Shown here one piece after another: positions 58,629 through 64,000 of a stretch of 64,000 bases of DNA; the first letter of the stretch is position 1; every line of letters starts with the position of its first letter. Where the stretch lies: positions 1,860,001 to 1,924,000 of the forward strand of contig NZ_CP048649.1 in NCBI RefSeq assembly GCF_010669305.1, read 5' to 3'. Origin of the DNA: Aminipila butyrica (GTDB lineage: Bacteria > Bacillota > Clostridia > Peptostreptococcales > Anaerovoracaceae). The position numbers were made by a program, and so were the translations under genes. The notes below the pieces were generated by a model that was not told the origin of the DNA, did no database searches, and saw only the letters and a program-made list of their open reading frames with translations.

Positions 58629-59406
58629 ATGGATTTCCGTCTACTTCTGTAACAAAGATTTCCACCTTGTTCTCCAGCAGCTCTTTTAGCTGAGCTGCCA
58701 TATTCTCCGAAAAGATTTTCTCGGTGCCATAATGACCGCCATCGATAACTGCCATGCCCATTTCTCTAGCTTTCACCGCATCGTGATACTTCACATCCCC
58801 GGTAATCAGCAGCTGACAACCGCTGAGGGCCGCCGCCGGCAGCATATCCATGCCTGCGCCAGTACAAAGACCCACCTTGCTGATTTGCCGCTGGGGATCA
58901 CCCACTAGGCGAATGTCTTCCTGACGGATTCCTAGAAGCCCAGCCAACTCTTCTGCTATCCCCTTCAACGTCCGCCCCTGAGGCAGTTGACCCAAAAGTC
59001 CCATATACCCTTGTCCAAAATCCTCAAAGTCCTCTATATCCTCCAGCTTCAATAGGCTGGCCAGATAAGCATTGTTCCCCCTGGGTGCCCGGTCAAAGTT
59101 GGTATGAGCTGAAAAAACAGAAATATGGTTTTGAATCAGATCTATTGTATAGTTTCCGATAATATTATTACTGTCAATATTTTTAAGGGAAGAAAAATAT
59201 AAAGGATGATGGGCCACAATAAAATCGGCGCCCTTGTGGACTGCTTCTTTAATAACCGCACCGGTTACTTCCAGAGTCACAAGAATTCTCTCCACCTGAT
59301 TTCCCGGCAGATTCAATTGTAGACCGGAATTATCCCAGTCCTCCGCCAGTTCTCTTGGTGCAATCCGTTCCAACGTTTCAATCAGTTCCCACTTCGAAAT
59401 ACTCAT
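58615..59406 (-). CDS. Nif3-like dinuclear metal centre protein (GTP cyclohydrolase I type 2 homologue)
   Basis: A 263-residue Nif3/YqfO family protein; ATG 59406 starts one base after the trmK stop with GGGGGATT upstream. Metal-site elements are LAEDWDNSGLQL, VAHHPLYFSSLKN, FSAHTNFDRA and, near the end, VIDGGHYGTEKIF. Related proteins form hexameric toroids with two metals per monomer; the function is unsettled (a GTP cyclohydrolase type 2 activity is proposed). trmK-nif3 pairing is the rule in Firmicutes. Confidence 0.95.
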   Translation of the reverse strand: MSISKWELIETLERIAPRELAEDWDNSGLQLNLPGNQVERILVTLEVTGAVIKEAVHKGADFIVAHHPLYFSSLKNIDSNNIIGNYTIDLIQNHISVFSAHTNFDRAPRGNNAYLASLLKLEDIEDFEDFGQGYMGLLGQLPQGRTLKGIAEELAGLLGIRQEDIRLVGDPQRQISKVGLCTGAGMDMLPAAALSGCQLLITGDVKYHDAVKAREMGMAVIDGGHYGTEKIFSENMAAQLKELLENKVEIFVTEVDGNPFDFI

Positions 59407-59407
59407 A

Positions 59408-60205
59408 TCAAATCCCCCTATCTTTTGCATTTTTCAATAAGTTTTCCAGGTAATTTACTCGTTCTTCCGTCTGAATCAGCCGTTCTTGATTTATAATGGC
59501 GGCTTTTTTCATCTGAATTAGTATATCTTTCTCTTTTTTCAGCTTCTTTTCTGCAAATTCTCGAGCCAATGAACCATTAGTCATAAGTATTGATTCAGAA
59601 ATCTCATATTTTATATGTTCGGCTTCCTTTTTTGCCTCTAACCTTTGGTCGTCAGAAAGCGAATCCAGCTGCCCTTCGCCGTTCCTTGGCTGTTTATCTG
59701 CTCCCCCTGAATCAACGCTTACTTGGGCGCAGATAATCTCACAGATATACCGCCCTTCTCGCACCAGCTTCTCTTCTTTGATGACAAAGCCGTTGTGCAG
59801 CAGCCACCAGCGGAGCTTTCCTGGATTATTGCGGGGCTGAAAAATAAAGGTCTTCACACTTCTGGTCTTTTCCATATCCTGTGCCAGGATATCACACATG
59901 AGAAGCCCTCCCATACCAGCCAGTACTACCGTATCTACTTCTCCATCTGCCAGCACCTGAATCCCATCTCCCAGCCTAAAATCAAAGTGTTCTTTCAGCA
60001 CCTCCGGGGAATAGTCTTGTCTGTAAACATTGTCCCTAGCTTTTTGTAGAGATCCCTTGCTGATGTCCGCCAAGATAACCCGGGGACTTTTCTTGCTTTC
60101 CCATAGATAAATCGGCAAAAAACCGTGGTCAGTACCAACGTCAGCCACGGTTTCTCCCTGTTCTATAAGGTCGGCAATGGTCTGTAATCGATCAGATAAT
60201 TTCAT
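59408..60205 (-). CDS. trmK: tRNA (adenine(22)-N1)-methyltransferase TrmK
   Basis: A 265-residue SAM methyltransferase (COG2384). The SAM loop is VADVGTDHGFLPIYL (20-34), followed by VILADISKGSLQKARDNV, LGDGIQVLADGEVDTVVLAGMGG and LRWWLLHNGF. The C-terminal coiled coil (about 180-265) is the known tRNA-binding extension, rich in E and K (KKLKKEKDILIQMKK). It lies in rpoD-trmK-nif3 order. Confidence 0.96.
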   Translation of the reverse strand: MKLSDRLQTIADLIEQGETVADVGTDHGFLPIYLWESKKSPRVILADISKGSLQKARDNVYRQDYSPEVLKEHFDFRLGDGIQVLADGEVDTVVLAGMGGLLMCDILAQDMEKTRSVKTFIFQPRNNPGKLRWWLLHNGFVIKEEKLVREGRYICEIICAQVSVDSGGADKQPRNGEGQLDSLSDDQRLEAKKEAEHIKYEISESILMTNGSLAREFAEKKLKKEKDILIQMKKAAIINQERLIQTEERVNYLENLLKNAKDRGI

Positions 60206-60248
60206 CTTTTATACCTCAGCCCGCCTTTTCTTCTATATACACGATTCT

Positions 60249-61391
60249 TTATTCCAGGTAATCTTTCAGCTTTTTACTCCTGGACGGATGACGCAGCTTT
60301 CTCAGAGCCTTGGCTTCAATCTGCCGAATCCGCTCTCTGGTCACATCAAAACGCTTGCCTACCTCCTCCAGGGTTCTAGCCCGGCCATCTTCCAGACCAA
60401 ATCTCAATTTCAATACCTTCTGCTCTCGATCGGTCAAGGTGTCCAGCACTTCCACCAGTTGTTCCTTCAACATGGAGAAGGCGGCAGCCTCTGCCGGTGC
60501 CGGCACATCATCATCCGGGATAAAGTCTCCTAAATGGCTGTCCTCTTCTTCTCCGATAGGAGTTTCCAAAGACACGGGCTCTTGAGCAATTTTTAAAATT
60601 TCTCGAACCTTTTCCTCGGAAATATCCATCTCCTTGGCAATTTCCTCTGGAGACGGCTCTCTGCCATATTCCTGAAGAAGCTGTCTGGAAATTCGAATCA
60701 GCTTGTTAATCGTCTCCACCATGTGCACAGGGATACGGATGGTTCTGGCCTGATCGGCAATGGACCGAGTGATAGCCTGACGAATCCACCAAGTGGCATA
60801 GGTGCTGAACTTATAACCTTTTCTCCAGTCAAACTTATCTACGGCCTTAATCAGACCTAGATTACCCTCCTGAATCAAGTCGAGAAACAGCATGCCTCGT
60901 CCTACATAGCGCTTGGCAATGCTGACTACCAGCCGCAAATTGGCCTCACAAAGCCGCTTTTTAGCTTCTTCGTCACCTTGTTCCATCTTCTTGGCCAGTT
61001 CGATTTCCTCATCAGCAGAAAGCAGCGGTACCTTACCGATTTCTTTTAAATACATTCGTACCGGATCGTCTACAGCGATGCCTTTTGGCAAGGTCGCCTC
61101 CAGATCAATCTCGCTGGAGTCTTCCGATGCCGGAATAATCTCCACATCGTCATTTTCATCCTGTTCAATAGAAAGAAGTTCAAAATCTTCCGGATCCACC
61201 TCTGAAACAATTTCAATCCCCATAGCGGTGAGTGAATCATAGATTTCATCCATCTGATCCTTGTTTAAGTCAATCCCCTCCAAATAGTCGGCTACTTCTC
61301 TAAAAGATATGGAGCCCTTTGCTTTCGCTTTATCTGCCAGGGCTTGGACAAAGTCCCTCTTTTCCATAGCATTTCCTTCCTCAAAGCTCAT
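60249..61391 (-). CDS. rpoD: Primary sigma factor RpoD/SigA
   Basis: A 380-residue housekeeping sigma. Region 1.1-like acidic section, region 1.2 (DPVRMYLKEIGKVPLLSADEEIELAKKMEQGD), regions 2.2-2.4 (DLIQEGNLGLIKAVDKFDWRKGYKFSTYATWWIRQAITRSIADQARTIRIPVHM), region 3 and region 4.2 (VTRERIRQIEAKALRKLRHPSRSKKLKDYLE). The ATG at 61391 abuts the dnaG stop and has AAAGGGG upstream; ATG 61367 has AGGAAGGA and is nearly as good, so the N-terminus could be eight residues shorter. dgt-dnaG-rpoD order is common in Clostridia. Confidence 0.97.
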   Translation of the reverse strand: MSFEEGNAMEKRDFVQALADKAKAKGSISFREVADYLEGIDLNKDQMDEIYDSLTAMGIEIVSEVDPEDFELLSIEQDENDDVEIIPASEDSSEIDLEATLPKGIAVDDPVRMYLKEIGKVPLLSADEEIELAKKMEQGDEEAKKRLCEANLRLVVSIAKRYVGRGMLFLDLIQEGNLGLIKAVDKFDWRKGYKFSTYATWWIRQAITRSIADQARTIRIPVHMVETINKLIRISRQLLQEYGREPSPEEIAKEMDISEEKVREILKIAQEPVSLETPIGEEEDSHLGDFIPDDDVPAPAEAAAFSMLKEQLVEVLDTLTDREQKVLKLRFGLEDGRARTLEEVGKRFDVTRERIRQIEAKALRKLRHPSRSKKLKDYLE

Positions 61392-63152
61392 TTATTTACC
61401 CCTTTCCATTTTCTCTCGCTGTAAATTCATCCATTCCTCTGTCAATACTTGTATCGTTTCCTGATTTTCTTCTTCATCTGCCATGGAAAGTCTCATCAAT
61501 AAGGAGTTTTCCCTTTCCTGTAGATTTTCTATCTCAATTTTATTTAAAGATTCCTCCAAAACCTGTTCTTCTTTATCTGCCAGCTGTACGCTGTCCAAAA
61601 TATCCGACAATCCGCGACTTTCTTCTGGCTCCAGGCCATCTCGCAGCTTCATCATGTCTAATTCTCCGGCTTCCTTGTACAACGAACCGGCCAGAGAAAA
61701 AATCTTTTGGCCGTAAGCGGATTTAAAGGCATACCCATAAGGCGCAATCCGTTGAAAGTATTCCCGGTCGGTGAGCATCAGTTTCAGCAGATTCTTTTCC
61801 ACCAGAGGTAGCTCCGGCAGACTGTCCGCCTGGGGATGTTCCTCTCGATACGGGTGAATGTGAGGATCTTCCTGTGTAGTATTGCCATTAATTTCTAGTC
61901 TTATTGCATTTTCTGATATTTTAATTTCACTAGCCAGCTTTTTTATATAAACATCGGCTTCAATGGGGCTCAAACTCCTCAAAACAGCAGCAGCTTCCTT
62001 TAAAAAATCCACACTTTCTTCGTAGGAATCCAAATTGTACCGCTGCCGGAGCATCGAGAACTTATAGTCCACAAAGCCTAAGGCATTATCCACCAATGTT
62101 TTAAAAGCTTCTTTGCCGTGCTTCTTCACAAATTCATCAGGGTCCTTGCCGTCCGTCACGTGAAGAACCTTAGGCCGGCAATCCTCTTTAAACAGAATAT
62201 CAATCCCCCTTAAGGCCGCTGCTTGTCCAGCACTGTCTGCGTCGTAGGAAAGAATAACATTCTTCGTATATCGCCGAAGCATCTTGGCCTGGCTCTCTGT
62301 TAAGGCCGTACCCAGGGACGCACCAACATGGCGAATACCGCTCTGATAAAGAGAAATGACATCCATGTACCCTTCCACCAAAATGGCACAGTTCTCTTTA
62401 CTTATATCCTGTCTGCTGAGATTTAAACCGTATAAGTTGTTTTTTTTCAAAAACACGGGGCTTTCCGGCGAATTTAAGTACTTAGGCGATGCATCGTCAA
62501 TGGCCCGGCCACCGAAGCCAATAACCTTTCCTCTCGTGTTAATGATAGGAAACATGACTCGATTTCGGAACTTGTCGTAATACCGCCCTTTTGATTCAGA
62601 GACCAGCCCAAGTTCCTGCAAAAGCTTCACATCTACCTTCTTGTCCATAAAATGCCGATAGAGGCTGTCCCACTGGCCGTCAGCATAACCGATGCCAAAC
62701 TTTTTCAAGGTCACCGGTTGAATCCCCCGCTTGAGCATGTAGGTCAATCCGGGGTTAGAAGTCTGACAGAAAGCCTTTAAGTAGAAAATGGCTGCCTCTT
62801 TGTTAATCTGATAATACAGCTCCTTTTTGCCGTCTTCTCGAGAATGATTCACATATTCCACGCCGTAATCCTTGGCCAGCCGCTCCACGGTTCCAGGGAA
62901 ATCCAAGTTATAATATTTCTTGACAAACTCGAAGACGTCGCCAGTAGCTCCACAGCCAAAGCAGGTAAAGATTTGTTTTGGTTCAGAGACAACAAAAGAA
63001 GGCGTCTTTTCGTTGTGAAAGGGACAAACCCCTTTAAAGTTGCTTCCCATGCGTTTAAGGGAAACGACTTGTCCGATGACATCAACTATATTACACCTGC
63101 TTTTTATTTCTTCTATTACATTGTCGTTAAAAGATCCACTCAATACTATCAC
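61392..63152 (-). CDS. dnaG: DNA primase DnaG
   Basis: A 586-residue primase. The zinc-binding CHC2 finger is C43, H46, C64 and C67 (CPFHNEKTPSFVVSEPKQIFTCFGCG). The TOPRIM catalytic core includes YGLNLSRQDISKENCAILVEGYMDVISLYQSG and VILSYDADSAGQAAALRGID, then the C-terminal helicase-binding domain. The first codon is GTG 63152 (or the TTG at 63143); neither has a strong ribosome site, so the first few residues are uncertain. It is immediately followed by rpoD. Confidence 0.95.
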   Translation of the reverse strand: MIVLSGSFNDNVIEEIKSRCNIVDVIGQVVSLKRMGSNFKGVCPFHNEKTPSFVVSEPKQIFTCFGCGATGDVFEFVKKYYNLDFPGTVERLAKDYGVEYVNHSREDGKKELYYQINKEAAIFYLKAFCQTSNPGLTYMLKRGIQPVTLKKFGIGYADGQWDSLYRHFMDKKVDVKLLQELGLVSESKGRYYDKFRNRVMFPIINTRGKVIGFGGRAIDDASPKYLNSPESPVFLKKNNLYGLNLSRQDISKENCAILVEGYMDVISLYQSGIRHVGASLGTALTESQAKMLRRYTKNVILSYDADSAGQAAALRGIDILFKEDCRPKVLHVTDGKDPDEFVKKHGKEAFKTLVDNALGFVDYKFSMLRQRYNLDSYEESVDFLKEAAAVLRSLSPIEADVYIKKLASEIKISENAIRLEINGNTTQEDPHIHPYREEHPQADSLPELPLVEKNLLKLMLTDREYFQRIAPYGYAFKSAYGQKIFSLAGSLYKEAGELDMMKLRDGLEPEESRGLSDILDSVQLADKEEQVLEESLNKIEIENLQERENSLLMRLSMADEEENQETIQVLTEEWMNLQREKMERGK

Positions 63153-63246
63153 CGCTCATTAAAGATACTGCATATGGTTATATACGACATATTTAAGCAA
63201 ATCCTTTTTTTATTTTTGATTTTTTTGCTATATTTTTTTTATTTGG

Positions 63247-64000
63247 CTATTTCCAGCCCTTGGGAATAAAAATTTCATTGTAAAGATTTAAGGCATAACG
63301 GTCTGTCATCCCCGCCACATGGTCTTTGACAATTTCAGCAATCCCATGCTCTGCGATCAGTTCCTGCCTTTCTTTTGGCAACTGATCCGGATGATCCAAG
63401 TAGTAATCATACAAAGAATTGATAATAATTTCTACCCGGTGTAGATCCTCATGTCTTTTCACCTTTTCATTGTGATAGACATTTTTAAACATGTAAGCCC
63501 GCAGCTTATCCATATGCTTCTGACAGGAGTCGCTCATAACAATGACTGGCTGCCCGTCGCTGTTTACAATCACATCCATGACCAGGGTATCAATTCGCTG
63601 CCGATGGGTATTTCCCAGCACCGCTAGGCAGTCCTCGGGCAAATCCTCCATCTTGATGACCCCGCTTCGCAAGGCATCGTCAATATCATGATTGATGTAG
63701 GCAATACGGTCGCTGAAGCGGACAATCTGCCCTTCCAAGGTAAAAGGCTTTGTTGGCCCCGTGTGATTGACAATGCCGTCCTTCACTTCGGCAGTGAGGT
63801 TCATGCCAGCCTTTCCTTTGCTCCCTTCCAGCACTTCCACCACCCGCAGACTCTGCACATTGTGCTGAAAGCCGCCGGGATGAATATTGTTGAGGATGGT
63901 TTCGCCGCTATGTCCGAAGGGCGTATGCCCTAAGTCATGTCCTAAAGCGATAGCTTCGGTCAGGTCTTCATTGAGAGCCAGTCCCCTGGCAATGGTTCTG
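63247..64000 (-). CDS. dgt: Partial dGTPase-like HD triphosphohydrolase (N-terminus outside window)
   Basis: The frame is open to the window edge; the visible 251 residues begin RTIARGLALNEDLTEAIALGHDLGHTPFGHSGE. The HD motif HD in ALGHDLGH and later SDRIAYINHDIDDAL match deoxyguanosine triphosphate triphosphohydrolase family proteins of the YpgQ/dgt group. Such enzymes split dNTPs to nucleoside and triphosphate. It precedes dnaG by about 95 bases of highly A/T-rich DNA (63153-63246), which contains poly-A/T runs but no gene. Confidence 0.9.
   Translation of the reverse strand, partial: RTIARGLALNEDLTEAIALGHDLGHTPFGHSGETILNNIHPGGFQHNVQSLRVVEVLEGSKGKAGMNLTAEVKDGIVNHTGPTKPFTLEGQIVRFSDRIAYINHDIDDALRSGVIKMEDLPEDCLAVLGNTHRQRIDTLVMDVIVNSDGQPVIVMSDSCQKHMDKLRAYMFKNVYHNEKVKRHEDLHRVEIIINSLYDYYLDHPDQLPKERQELIAEHGIAEIVKDHVAGMTDRYALNLYNEIFIPKGWK

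Overview
The window is chromosomal DNA of an anaerobic, low-to-mid GC Clostridia-type Firmicute. Pointers are SpoIIIA sporulation genes, IreB, CarD/CdnL, RNase J, a HemZ radical-SAM enzyme, ferredoxin-fused oxidoreductase, a giant 2-hydroxyacyl-CoA dehydratase-type activase, SigA/DnaG linkage and AGGAGG ribosome-binding sites. An assignment near Peptostreptococcales/Anaerovoracaceae is only a guess. Nearly all genes lie on the minus strand; the plus-strand genes are an aldo/keto reductase (8.0-8.9 kb) and one block at 41.0-46.2 kb.

Layout. 0-3.3 kb: a truncated RNA/DNA methylase and a BlaI repressor with an M56 sensor-peptidase that carries a C-terminal LCP (LytR-CpsA-Psr) domain, behind twin palindromic operators. 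3.4-7.9 kb: CarD-like factor, ruvX, ireB, alaS. 8.9-16.7 kb: spoIIIAA-AB-AC-AD (AE to AH absent), a CNNM/CorC protein, trhP-type U32 protein, trmR-type methyltransferase, mltG, efp, ylbF. 16.7-33.7 kb: a dense housekeeping run of rnjA, leuS, rsfS, yqeK, nadD, aspS, hisS, hemZ, an MBL hydrolase, dtd, relA, secDF, a TIGR04086 membrane protein and yajC. 33.8-34.0 kb: two tRNA-Leu genes. 34.1-40.8 kb: a solute-binding protein, coaE, polA, a zinc-finger anti-sigma factor and an ECF sigma factor, with polA overlapping the anti-sigma gene. 41-46.2 kb (plus): PHP phosphatase, second CNNM protein, a tandem-HTH MerR regulator with an ABC exporter, tspO. 46.2-46.9 kb: an IS200/IS605 element placed directly after tspO. 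47-50.4 kb: P1/S58 peptidase, OPT transporter with a long terminator-bearing leader, and a 6S RNA gene. 50.4-58.1 kb: zinc-ribbon membrane protein, yebC, the 1415-residue activase with a structured leader, a cysteine-rich protein and a MATE transporter. 58.2-64 kb: RNase P RNA, nif3, trmK, rpoD (sigA), dnaG and a truncated dGTPase-like gene.

Functional themes: translation (four aminoacyl-tRNA synthetases, efp, dtd, rsfS, tRNA modification, two tRNAs, RNase P), stringent response (relA), secretion (yajC-secDF), core replication/transcription (dnaG-rpoD, polA, 6S RNA), and envelope sensing. The least ordinary parts are the M56-LCP fusion with its operators, the truncated spoIIIA operon, the repeated dyad at the MerR-ABC locus, and two apparently unassigned structured leaders (OPT transporter and activase).
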